The translations under genes were made by a program, and so were the position numbers. From the NCBI GenBank assembly GCA_024640955.1, contig JAHEDZ010000017.1, positions 1-52,398 of the forward strand: a stretch of DNA of 52,398 bases. The letters run 5' to 3'. Position 1 is the first letter of the stretch. Every line of letters starts with the position of its first letter. Shown here one piece after another: positions 27,574-35,388 of this stretch. This stretch comes from Oceanospirillaceae bacterium (GTDB lineage: Bacteria > Pseudomonadota > Gammaproteobacteria > Pseudomonadales > Balneatricaceae). The notes under the pieces are model-generated. The model was not told where the DNA came from and did not search any database. It worked only from the letters and a program-made list of their open reading frames with translations.

Positions 27574-28143
27574 ATGAGAATCTTATCCCAGCAGCTAATT
27601 ATTCTGGCTTTGATGCTTACAGCGCTGCTTATTCAGTTTCAAATCATCTGGAAAATTGAGAGCTCTCTACTAGAATATAGCCCTCTCGCGGTCGCCAGTT
27701 TGATGTTCATACCGCACGGAATAAGGGCGATAGCTGTAGTCCTTGGTGGGGCTTCAGCACTAGCACCTATTTTCCTCGCTCATTTAATAGCCGATTTAGC
27801 GATGGGGCTCAGCGTAACCGCGGGTGTGATCTCCGGAGTGGCTACCGCTGTAGCAATGGCGGTGCCTTTAGTCTTAATCAACTATCTGAGCCATAAACCG
27901 GCATTTTCTCCACTCGCCCTCGGCAAGACAGAGAACCTCAGCCTTTTTCGACTTGTTATCGTTGTTGGAGCGATTTCATCCCTGGTCAATGGAGCGATCG
28001 GAGCAGTCCGTTACTCTACTTCGCCACTCGATCTAGTTGCGTTGAAATATTTCATCGGAGATATGCTGGGCGTTATCGTTGTGTTATTACTTTTGCTGGC
28101 AGTTAAAAGAAGACTGATGGAGATTGGCAAGCGGCTGGTCTAA
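27574..28143 (+). CDS. Polytopic membrane protein of unknown function
   Basis: A 189-residue very hydrophobic protein with about five membrane segments (roughly 7-25, 35-62, 70-97, 128-145 and 160-178). The layout and the phrase SSLVNGAIGA resemble the MASE1-type integral sensor membrane domains, but there is no signalling output domain and the assignment is weak. No ribosome site is obvious. It follows tRNA-Phe and overlaps the end of the convergent SMP-30 gene by 4 bases. Function not predicted. Confidence 0.7.
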   Translation: MRILSQQLIILALMLTALLIQFQIIWKIESSLLEYSPLAVASLMFIPHGIRAIAVVLGGASALAPIFLAHLIADLAMGLSVTAGVISGVATAVAMAVPLVLINYLSHKPAFSPLALGKTENLSLFRLVIVVGAISSLVNGAIGAVRYSTSPLDLVALKYFIGDMLGVIVVLLLLLAVKRRLMEIGKRLV

Positions 28144-29012
28144 TCACCTGTCTCTTCCGCTAACTTCACCGCCGGCTCAGGCAAACCCCTGTACCTCACA
28201 CCCTCAAAAAACGTCTGCCCCGCCGCCTGCAATTCAATACTTTTTTCAGGCAAATCCTGCTGAGCAGTCGTGACATATAGTGTTGAGTAGTCCAATCCAC
28301 CAAAAGCCGGGCAAGTGACATGTGACGCACGCACGCCTATACGTTCAATCTCTTTACCCTCTGGGCTAAAGACATGCACGCCACCATCACCCCAGCAGGC
28401 AACCCAGATGTTTCCGTTAGCGTCAATTACTGCGCCATCTGGATTTAGACCCGCCTCGTTAAGATCAAGAAAGATCTCAGATTCGCCGTCGGGCCAACCA
28501 TCCTCTGCTTGCAGCGGCTGACGCATAACGAGCTTAGTCGGCGTGTCTGTGTAATAGGCGCAGCTGCGATCAGGCGCAAAACAGATAGCGTTGGAGATCG
28601 TGATATCAGGGTAAAGTTTGCGCAGCTCACCATCGTAGTAGCGATAGATAGCACCTGCACCGGGCTCGGCGTTCTTCCCCATAGTGCCGATCCAGAAACC
28701 ACCCCAGGGGTCTGCGCGTCCGTCATTAGAGCGCGTCACCGTGTTATCTGCCTCGAGCGGTACGACCAGAGTTTCCTCACCGGTAAGAATATTGAAACGA
28801 AACAGAGAGGTTTCACTGGCGATGAGTAGCTCATCTTTGCTGACCCAACCGGCCGCCGAGACCATCTGGTCAAAACACCACGAGGAGGCCGTATCACCCG
28901 CCAGCGAATAAAGCTTGGCATTGATAATATCGAACCAGAAGAGTTGCTTTAGCTCAGGATGCCATAGCGGACCCTCACCCAGAAAACATTCGGTATTGTC
29001 GAAAACTCTCAT
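28140..29012 (-). CDS. SMP-30/gluconolactonase family lactone hydrolase
   Basis: A 290-residue beta-propeller protein of the SMP-30/regucalcin family. The expected metal ligands appear as the early Glu in CFLGEGPLWHPE, Asn in SNDGRADPWGGFW and SNAICFAP, and Asp in PDGAVIDANGNIW. Members hydrolyse sugar lactones such as gluconolactone. It has no signal peptide, so it is cytosolic. Sugar lactone hydrolysis would fit the sugar-uptake setting, but no partner oxidoreductase is adjacent. The gene stands alone, with the rhodanese gene 60 bases upstream in the same orientation. Confidence 0.88.
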   Translation of the reverse strand: MRVFDNTECFLGEGPLWHPELKQLFWFDIINAKLYSLAGDTASSWCFDQMVSAAGWVSKDELLIASETSLFRFNILTGEETLVVPLEADNTVTRSNDGRADPWGGFWIGTMGKNAEPGAGAIYRYYDGELRKLYPDITISNAICFAPDRSCAYYTDTPTKLVMRQPLQAEDGWPDGESEIFLDLNEAGLNPDGAVIDANGNIWVACWGDGGVHVFSPEGKEIERIGVRASHVTCPAFGGLDYSTLYVTTAQQDLPEKSIELQAAGQTFFEGVRYRGLPEPAVKLAEETGD

Positions 29013-29075
29013 TGGTTCAGGTCCTTGTGTGTGAGGGCTTTAGGTAAGTATAGCCCTAATCAGGACTACTCGGGA

Positions 29076-29498
29076 CTACTCGGGTTTATATGCGGCATTC
29101 TCCTGCCAGCCTAAGAAGCCAGATTGTAGAACAACGACGTTCTCACGCCCAGCCACACGCAGCGCAAAAGTGGCCTGTGCCGAGAGCGAACCGGTGTTGC
29201 AGAAAAGGATTACCTTACCCTCTTCTGGTATTTCATCAATACGGTCCAAAACTTCACGCCACTCGATATTAATTGCGCCTGGAATCGTGCTGGCCTCGAA
29301 CTGTTCAGCATCACGCGCATCAATGAAGGTAGAAGCCTCAAACACAATCTGATCAATCTGCTGCGGCACCATGATGCCAGATTCATACTCCTGGAATGCC
29401 ATGTAGTCGTTCATCGCCTCGATCGCCTCTTCAGTGGCGTGAACAGGCGCAACAACCGCCAGACTCAGCGCAAGCGCTGCAATAATCGATCGTTTCAT
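29076..29498 (-). CDS. Secreted rhodanese-like sulfurtransferase
   Basis: A 140-residue single-domain rhodanese with a signal peptide (MKRSIIAALALSLAVVAPVHA). The active-site loop is CNTGSLSA with the catalytic Cys at about 100 of this start; the domain ends with LQSGFLGWQENA. I chose the ATG at 29498 because the signal peptide begins there and AAGGA lies upstream; an upstream start at 29528 would spoil the signal. It should act in the periplasm on sulfane sulfur, donor and acceptor unknown. A second secreted rhodanese is at 41598-42254; the two are not closely similar. Confidence 0.87.
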   Translation of the reverse strand: MKRSIIAALALSLAVVAPVHATEEAIEAMNDYMAFQEYESGIMVPQQIDQIVFEASTFIDARDAEQFEASTIPGAINIEWREVLDRIDEIPEEGKVILFCNTGSLSAQATFALRVAGRENVVVLQSGFLGWQENAAYKPE

Positions 29499-29546
29499 TT
29501 GGAAATAATCCTTCCGGTAAATTTTCACACGAGCATATCAGCAGAA

Positions 29547-29700
29547 TTCAACTAAGAAAATAACCAAATAGAATATGTTTGAAATTCGGTCTCAGGTTTT
29601 TGTCAGCTTTATCTCGTAACGTTGTATCGTTGTTCTCATTGCCGCTTCAGCGGTAACCCGCCCCAAATCGCCAATGTGAGCTTAATGGGGCGGGGTTTTT
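29547..29700 (+). ncRNA. Possible small RNA or leader with intrinsic terminator
   Basis: A promoter-like pair TTCAAC (29547-29552) and TAGAAT (29569-29574), spaced 16, would start a short transcript near 29581. It contains a small hairpin (CCGCT-TC-AGCGG, 29642-29653) and ends at an intrinsic-terminator-like structure: AACCCGCCCC (29655-29664), a 22-base loop, then GGGGCGGGGTT followed by a T-run (29687-29700). About 120 nt in all. No open reading frame occupies it. It precedes the broken phosphatase remnant, so it may be that gene's old leader or terminator. Confidence 0.35.
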
Positions 29701-29746
29701 AATCGCTAACTTTGACAACTGCGTCCCAACGAACGAGAGTGAATCT

Positions 29747-30088
29747 TTGACCTCAGAGGACCCGCAGAAAAACCTACCTTCAGTACTGGGTGGCCCCATT
29801 CTCCGGCGTGCCAGCCTAAATCAACTCTGCTTACAGGTTGTTACTAGCCGGCCTACCGGGTATCGCTTTGGGATTTTTATGGATGGCAAGCTTATAGCAG
29901 GGCTGGAGCATCCAGAGTTTGATTGCCTACGATACCCTCTGGGTGCAAGCGACTGGCCAATACACTGACCTACATGATTTTTGATGACCATGATTGAAGA
30001 GGGTGTTCCCAGCAAGATTGAGCAACTCGGCGCCAACGGCGAAGATCATCAGTTCACGGCCTCAAAAGAGGATGAACACTGGTCCTGA
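29747..30088 (+). pseudogene. Decayed PhoD-like phosphatase (alkaline phosphatase D family)
   Basis: Fragments in shifted frames. The first (29747-29968) reads GPILRRASLNQLCLQVVTS, like the N-terminal domain of marine PhoD-type phosphatases, and stops at TGA. In another frame, 29974-29997 reads MIFDDHD then a stop; that is the metal-binding motif of the PhoD catalytic domain. A third frame (29990-30088, start MIEEGV) runs to a stop at 30086-30088 and I cannot place it. A normal member has 400 or more residues, so most of the gene is gone. The family call is from motif memory. Confidence 0.6.
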
Positions 30089-30097
30089 TCTGGCGGA

Positions 30098-30126
30098 TTG
30101 AATTTAATAGACGACCGGTCTAATAT
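30098..30126 (+). promoter_or_regulatory. acuR promoter with operator between -35 and -10
   Basis: TTGAAT (30098-30103) and TAATAT (30121-30126) lie 17 bases apart. The spacer and edges carry the dyad TAGAC-GACCG-GTCTA (30108-30122) with the palindrome GACCGGTC (30113-30120) inside. Binding there would block RNA polymerase. The transcript should start at about 30132-30134, the start codon itself, so the acuR message may be leaderless. A near-identical style of dyad (TAGACC..GGTCTA) is known for other TetR-type repressors such as NemR. Confidence 0.65.
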
Positions 30127-30133
30127 TATTCGC

Positions 30134-30781
30134 ATGGAAACTCAAACAACCAATCAACCCCGCCGCGGCCGGCCCGCGAAGTCGCCGCAGCAACTGCAAG
30201 CGATGCGCACAGCATTGATTCGAAGCGGCATGGAGCTGCTTACCGAACGCGGCTACTCCGCTACCGGTATCGATGCTATTCTTAAGCCCGCTGGCGTACC
30301 CAAAGGCTCCTTCTACTACTACTTTGACTCTAAGGATGCCTTTGTTGCCGAAGTCATTAGTGCCTATGCTGAGTTCTTCGCCAACCTGCTCGATAAACAT
30401 TTTTCAGACGTTAGCTACCCACCGATGCAGCGTATTCTCAAATTCGTGGAGACGGCCGCTGCCGGTATGGCGCGCTACGAGTTTCGCCGCGGCTGCCTGA
30501 TCGGCAATCTAGGTCAGGAGATGAGTACTTTACCCGAGCCCTTTCGCATTCAGATAGAAGCCGTGTTCTTTGACTGGGAGGCACGCCTAGCCCTGTGCCT
30601 GCAAGAAGCTCAGAAACTGGGCCAGCTTTCGAACAGAGCGGCGCCGACAAAAATTGCTTACCTGTTTTGGATCGGCTGGGAAGGTGCGGTATTGCGGGCC
30701 AAACTTGAACGAACCGATAAGCCGTTGAAACTCTTCGCAGAAGAGTTTCTGACAATTTACCAATCAAACACTCAACCCTGA
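30134..30781 (+). CDS. acuR: TetR-family regulator AcuR-like
   Basis: A 215-residue TetR repressor. The HTH lies at about 30-65 of this start ([32 protein letters not shown]), and the C-terminal ligand domain includes [16 protein letters not shown], which is characteristic of AcuR/NemR-type regulators. It is paired with acuI 11 bases downstream. In Rhodobacter, AcuR represses acuI and senses acrylate. An in-frame TTG at 30098 would put the operator inside the gene; the ATG at 30134 is better and has no Shine-Dalgarno sequence, fitting a leaderless mRNA. Confidence 0.85.
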   Translation: METQTTNQPRRGRPAKSPQQLQAMRTALIRSGMELLTERGYSATGIDAILKPAGVPKGSFYYYFDSKDAFVAEVISAYAEFFANLLDKHFSDVSYPPMQRILKFVETAAAGMARYEFRRGCLIGNLGQEMSTLPEPFRIQIEAVFFDWEARLALCLQEAQKLGQLSNRAAPTKIAYLFWIGWEGAVLRAKLERTDKPLKLFAEEFLTIYQSNTQP

Positions 30782-30792
30782 GGGAGAACCCC

Positions 30793-31773
30793 ATGTTTAA
30801 AGGCATTCTGATCGACAAAGTAGATGGCGCGCTTACTGCGGCAGTGAGCGATATTGATGAAGCTTCGCTGCCTGAGGGTGATGTAACAATTGCTGTGGAG
30901 TACTCCACACTAAATTACAAAGATGCGCTAGCGATAAACAAAGGCGCCCCTGTTGTGCGCTCTTTCCCAATGGTACCGGGCATTGATCTGGTTGGAACAG
31001 TAACCGACTCGTCTCACTCGGATTACAAAGCCGGCGATAAAGTGCTGCTTAACGGTTGGGGTGTCGGCGAAGGGCACTGGGGTGGTTTGGCCGAGAAAGC
31101 ACGCCTGAAGGGCGAGTGGCTGGTGCCTCTACCCAAGGCGTTTGATGCGAAAACAGCCATGGCAATCGGTACAGCCGGTTATACCGCAATGCTCTGTGTC
31201 ATGGCACTCGAGCGCCAGGGTGTAAAGCCTGAAGACGGTGAAATCCTCGTGACTGGTGCCGTTGGCGGTGTCGGCAGCGTCGCCATAGCCGTGCTAGCCA
31301 AGCTGGGCTATCAGGTTATCGCGCTGACGGGGCGGCCCGAAGAGAGGGAGTATCTGCAATCTCTAGGTGCGGTCGATATCATCGCACGCGAGGAGATGTC
31401 TGAACCTGGTCGCCCACTTGCACGCGAGCGTTGGGCTGGTGTGGTCGACGTTGTTGGCTCTCATGTTTTGGCTAACGCCTGTGCCAGCACCAAGTATGGC
31501 GGTACCGTAACTGCCTGCGGCTTGGCCGGTGGCATGGACCTGCCGTCAACGGTCGCTCCATTCATTCTGCGTGGCGTAACGCTGGCGGGAATCGATTCAG
31601 TGATGGCACCGCGCGAACTTCGACTAGAGGCCTGGCGTCGTCTCGCTGAAGATCTGGACCCTGCCAAACTCGGTGAGATCGCTAAAGAGATCGCTCTAAG
31701 CGAAGCTATTGACGCCTCTGCGCAAATCCTAGACGGCAAACTGCGTGGACGTGTGGTGGTGAAAGTGAGTTAA
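30793..31773 (+). CDS. acuI: Acrylyl-CoA reductase AcuI-like (MDR superfamily)
   Basis: A 326-residue NADPH-dependent quinone-oxidoreductase-type protein of the YhdH/AcuI family. The Rossmann motif GAVGGVGS is at 155-162, and the [19 protein letters not shown] segment near 87-105 is the family signature. AcuI reduces acrylyl-CoA to propionyl-CoA and protects against acrylate from DMSP cleavage; it also works in 3-hydroxypropionate metabolism. GAGGGAG precedes the ATG. It is second in the acuRI operon and ends 3 bases from the convergent sensor kinase gene. No DMSP lyase gene is adjacent. Confidence 0.9.
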   Translation: MFKGILIDKVDGALTAAVSDIDEASLPEGDVTIAVEYSTLNYKDALAINKGAPVVRSFPMVPGIDLVGTVTDSSHSDYKAGDKVLLNGWGVGEGHWGGLAEKARLKGEWLVPLPKAFDAKTAMAIGTAGYTAMLCVMALERQGVKPEDGEILVTGAVGGVGSVAIAVLAKLGYQVIALTGRPEEREYLQSLGAVDIIAREEMSEPGRPLARERWAGVVDVVGSHVLANACASTKYGGTVTACGLAGGMDLPSTVAPFILRGVTLAGIDSVMAPRELRLEAWRRLAEDLDPAKLGEIAKEIALSEAIDASAQILDGKLRGRVVVKVS

Positions 31774-31776
31774 CTT

Positions 31777-34275
31777 TTAAAGATCTGAAGTTGAGCCATC
31801 CAGCGGTTGGATGCGCTCAGCAAAGGATTGAATAACATTCTCGAGTCTGTTCATATCAATTGGCTTACCCAGTACAGTATCCGCGCCTGCCCCTACTAAC
31901 TGCTCAGTCTCCTCACCGACTACGGCGGCTGATATACCGACGATAGGCCCTTTGTAGTCGCGTTTACGAAGCGCGGCGGTCAATTCGTAACCATCCATAT
32001 TCGGCATAAAAATATCTGTAAGAACAAAGTTGATTTGAGCCTGATCAAAAGCCGTAAGCGCCAGCGCTCCATCCTCTCTTACTGTTACCTTGGCTCCCCT
32101 CTTCTCCAACATTTTCTGCGTCAACATGCGAATGGTGGCGTTATCTTCAGCGACGAGAATATGCAGACTCTCCCAGTTAAACGGCTGCTCATCAGGCTGG
32201 GCATCTGCTTTTCCAACAACCTTGTTGGCCGCCACCTCACCAGACTCATCTATGCTGGGCCTATTGTTGGCTGTATCGATCAGCAGATCACCCGGTGTTA
32301 ATTCAAACTCAACAACAAAAATCGCCCCACCCTTAGGAGAGTCTTCATAGCTGATTCTGCCATAGAGCTTCTTCACTAGAGTTTCGCAAATCGAGAGCCC
32401 TAAACCCATACCTTGCGATTCGTTGTCAGCCCTGTGAAACGGTTGGAAGAGGTCAGCTTTGAATGATTTCGGCACCCCCTGACCGTTATCCTCGAAGCGC
32501 ATCACAATTTTAGAGCTCATTTCATCAACTGCGCGCGTGCGAAGCGTAACGTTCAAGAGCGTTCCGCCGGAGTGGAAGCACGCGTTGCGGATCAGGTTCA
32601 GTACCAGTTGACGGAGTATTTGAGGGTTAAGTTTATATGCCTTGTCTGCGCCTTCGTCAGCGGCAAGGGAGACCTGCAAACTAGACTCCTGCACCAACGG
32701 GTGCAGGGCTTGGATCGCACGTTCAACTATCGGCTTCAAAGGTAGAGTTCGTTCTTCGCTCTGATCGACTCTATCTGGATTGACTAGAATCCGAACGTCG
32801 TCCAATACGTCAAGCAGATGATCGGTCTGTTCCAGCAGCGTTACCACCTGCTCGGACTGCCGATCTAGCTCAAGCTCTTCAAGTAACATCTTAATACTGG
32901 CCGCAGGCGTGCGAAGTTCATGCCCTATCACCGCAAACATCTGGCGCTCACGCTCAGAGCGCTTTTGAAGGTCTTGCCGTACCTTATCCACCTCATCCAG
33001 CGAGTCCTGTAACCCCCGACGTTGTTCAGCAAAATCGCTAATGTCCTGTATTAACAGCGTTCGGCCACTCTGGCTGGTTGAAACGACTGAGTAGCGCAGC
33101 CAAAACCGCGCCCCCCCATCATCAACATAAGGTAACTCGATAACCGTCCCTGCTGTACGGTGCGCCTTCAATACAGCGGCATGATGCTCGGTCGGCGTTC
33201 GCAGCAACAACCGTTCACCACCAACGAAATCAAACAGTTGGTCCGGATCTCGGTAAACCTCGACTAGATCTCCTGTCGCTAAGTTCTCATCGTAGATAGA
33301 TAATTTAGCGATGCGCGAGGCCGCTTGAATCTGTTTGAGCGTTTGGCGCTGTTCAAATTCAAACTCCTTCTGCTCTGTTAGATCCACCAAAGTCAGGTTG
33401 ATCTTTGAATCTGACTCAACATTGGCGGTAAAACGCAGCCATCGCTTAGCGCCATCTTCAAGCGTAACCGGATAGAGTTTTTCAAACGCAGCTCGCTGTT
33501 CAAACCGTAACTTCAAATCATCTTGATACTCTTCATCCACGCAAAGTATCAGCTCATTCAGCGCGCCATCCGGCATCAAACCGACAGCCTCGCGTGCCAG
33601 AGCTGCCGCCACCAGTTCTCCCGTATTTAGATCGATCTCGAAACGCGTCGCACGAGCAGCTTTGAGTGCCTCCTGCAAACGCACTTCGTTTCGCTCAGAG
33701 AGTCTGCGCGCCTCATTCTGGTAGTCAATATCGATCATTGAAATAGCAACCGACCCATCCTGCAGCCGGTAGGCATAGAAACGCACGAGTATAAAACCCT
33801 TGAATGAGTCACCTAAACGCACGACGCCGTTCACAGGGCCAGAGCCCTGCAGCACAGACTGTGCGGCAGAACTAGCAGCCTCTAAATCTGCCGGGTGAAC
33901 TTGCTGTAAAACTTGATCAAGTGAAGCGGAAAATTGGGGAGTAGGACGTTTAAGCAATGCTTGAGCTACGTGGTTAGCTACCCAGCGTCTCTGCTTGGGA
34001 AAGTAGTGAAGATAGCCAACGCCGGAGAGGTTCGCAGCATGGTCTAACGCAATACCCATCGCCGTAGCCTGCTGAGATCGGAAACGGTAGACCAACAGAG
34101 TAAGCAAAACGCCAAAGGCCACCAACAAGGTGCCGAGCTCCCAATAAGCAAGTATGGGGGAACTCATCCTTGTCGAGTAGTTTAACGACCAAAAAAGCAC
34201 CTCAAACAGACAGAGAGCTGCAGATAGTATAAGCGCCCAGTCTAGTAATTTTATCGATGTCGGACTCTTAAACAC
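31777..34275 (-). CDS. Hybrid sensor histidine kinase with PAS domains and receiver
   Basis: An 832-residue membrane-bound hybrid kinase. Two membrane helices are at about 10-30 and 45-63. PAS-like segments lie from about 80 to 430 (VRFYAYRLQDGSVAISMIDI; FTANVESDSKINLTLVDLTEQKE; RYSVVSTSQSGRTLLIQDI). The phospho-acceptor is H452 in GHELRTPAASIKML; the N-box reads NLIRNACFHS and the G-box GMGLGLSICE. The receiver is at about 715-815 with D754 in LTDIFMPNMDG. It starts at GTG. The kinase core is similar to that of the protein at 37346-39034, on the other side of mobA. No partner DNA-binding regulator is adjacent. Confidence 0.9.
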   Translation of the reverse strand: MFKSPTSIKLLDWALILSAALCLFEVLFWSLNYSTRMSSPILAYWELGTLLVAFGVLLTLLVYRFRSQQATAMGIALDHAANLSGVGYLHYFPKQRRWVANHVAQALLKRPTPQFSASLDQVLQQVHPADLEAASSAAQSVLQGSGPVNGVVRLGDSFKGFILVRFYAYRLQDGSVAISMIDIDYQNEARRLSERNEVRLQEALKAARATRFEIDLNTGELVAAALAREAVGLMPDGALNELILCVDEEYQDDLKLRFEQRAAFEKLYPVTLEDGAKRWLRFTANVESDSKINLTLVDLTEQKEFEFEQRQTLKQIQAASRIAKLSIYDENLATGDLVEVYRDPDQLFDFVGGERLLLRTPTEHHAAVLKAHRTAGTVIELPYVDDGGARFWLRYSVVSTSQSGRTLLIQDISDFAEQRRGLQDSLDEVDKVRQDLQKRSERERQMFAVIGHELRTPAASIKMLLEELELDRQSEQVVTLLEQTDHLLDVLDDVRILVNPDRVDQSEERTLPLKPIVERAIQALHPLVQESSLQVSLAADEGADKAYKLNPQILRQLVLNLIRNACFHSGGTLLNVTLRTRAVDEMSSKIVMRFEDNGQGVPKSFKADLFQPFHRADNESQGMGLGLSICETLVKKLYGRISYEDSPKGGAIFVVEFELTPGDLLIDTANNRPSIDESGEVAANKVVGKADAQPDEQPFNWESLHILVAEDNATIRMLTQKMLEKRGAKVTVREDGALALTAFDQAQINFVLTDIFMPNMDGYELTAALRKRDYKGPIVGISAAVVGEETEQLVGAGADTVLGKPIDMNRLENVIQSFAERIQPLDGSTSDL

Positions 34276-34373
34276 TACTCTCTCTCGACACGTCTAGGGT
34301 GCTTATCGGATTTGTATTAAGTGTAGCTAAAGAATCACTTGATGAGGGATAATTCTTTTTCGCACACACACTT

Positions 34374-35300
34374 TTATTTAATATCTGCGTTGAATACTGG
34401 TGCTTGTGCATCTAAAGACCCGACCAGTTTCTTCAGCCTTGAATGCACCCGGCTGAATTCGGGCCGTTCCAAATCAGTAGCTCGGTACCAGAGTGCGACA
34501 TCACGGCGCGGGCCAGGTTCGAGCGCAACGTTCAAAGACTGTGATTCGCTAATCTGTTGAGTCATTAACGCGAGTCGAACGGGCATGCGCACCAAGAAAT
34601 CGGTTGTTTTAAGCAGATGCAGCACTGTAAAGATACTACCGGTAAAGGCCATCTTGGCCGCTTCAGGCCGAGCAAACTCTGCTTGTGCATCAAGAAAACC
34701 GGCACGCGCCCCCGCGGTGATCCAGCGTTGCTGCTCCAGCTCCTCAAGCGGGATCTTGCCAGCTCGCCCGATTAGCTTAGACTTCGCACCGGCCAATACA
34801 CCAGAGCGATCACGAAACAGAATCTCGCGCGCCAGCTCGCCCTGAGGCACCGTCAGGTGTGCAGGTGCTAGCAAAAAATCGAGTTCACCTTCCTGCAACA
34901 AGCGCATCTGCACTGAAGCTGAGCCGGTACGCAGATGAAAAACATGTTGCGTCTCCTGCAAAAGAGGCTCAGCAAACTCCCTCACAGTGGCAAACTCCCA
35001 GAGCGGATCGATACCGATGGCAAATTCGCTCTGATACCCAGAGTGGAACTGACGAATCACCTCCTCCCCTTGATCGGTGTCTGCCAAGATACGCTCGCCA
35101 ATTTGGGCAAGCCGGGCCCCAATCTCAGTGGGAACAACACCGTAGCGAGTGCGCTTAAGTACAGGCGCACCGGCGCGTGCTTCAAGCTGCTGAATTCCGC
35201 GCGTCAACGTCGGTTGCGTCACATAGAGTTGCTCCGCAGCGCGGCTAATAGACCCCTGCTTTACAACGATTGCGAGTTGTTTCAATAGGTTAGGATTCAT
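34374..35300 (-). CDS. LysR-family regulator next to mobA
   Basis: A 308-residue LysR-type regulator. The N-terminal HTH is clear (LKQLAIVVKQGSISRAAEQLYVTQPTLTRGIQQLE). The effector domain follows to the C-terminus. It is divergent from the 3-hydroxybenzoate hydroxylase gene, which is the standard place for its activator. The intergenic region holds an AAATAGTTT/AAACTATTT dyad. The effector is presumably 3-hydroxybenzoate or a related aromatic acid. The Comamonas MobA regulator I recall is of a different (MarR) family. Confidence 0.9.
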   Translation of the reverse strand: MNPNLLKQLAIVVKQGSISRAAEQLYVTQPTLTRGIQQLEARAGAPVLKRTRYGVVPTEIGARLAQIGERILADTDQGEEVIRQFHSGYQSEFAIGIDPLWEFATVREFAEPLLQETQHVFHLRTGSASVQMRLLQEGELDFLLAPAHLTVPQGELAREILFRDRSGVLAGAKSKLIGRAGKIPLEELEQQRWITAGARAGFLDAQAEFARPEAAKMAFTGSIFTVLHLLKTTDFLVRMPVRLALMTQQISESQSLNVALEPGPRRDVALWYRATDLERPEFSRVHSRLKKLVGSLDAQAPVFNADIK

Positions 35301-35306
35301 ATATGC

Positions 35307-35339
35307 AAATAGTTTATATCTGGATTTAAAAAACTATTT
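35307..35339. promoter_or_regulatory. Candidate LysR operator between lysR and mobA
   Basis: AAATAGTTT (35307-35315) and AAACTATTT (35331-35339) are perfect 9-base arms separated by 15 bases. LysR-type regulators bind such dyads in the gap between divergent genes. It sits 50-80 bases upstream of the mobA start. Confidence 0.5.
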
Positions 35340-35370
35340 TTATATATACCTAATCGCCGCTAGAGTGTCC

Positions 35371-35378
35371 AAAAACAA
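35371..35378 (+). promoter_or_regulatory. AANAANAA-type (Hfq/Crc) motif before mobA
   Basis: AAAAACAA overlaps the AAGGAG of mobA by two bases. This is the classic location of CA motifs recognised by Hfq and Crc on mRNAs of aromatic catabolism in Pseudomonas. Inference only. Confidence 0.45.
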
Positions 35379-35388
35379 GGAGACGACC

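Noticed and set aside
27375-27574. Genomic island inserted at tRNA-Phe
   Set aside because: No integrase follows the tRNA and no second copy of its 3' end was noticed in the window.
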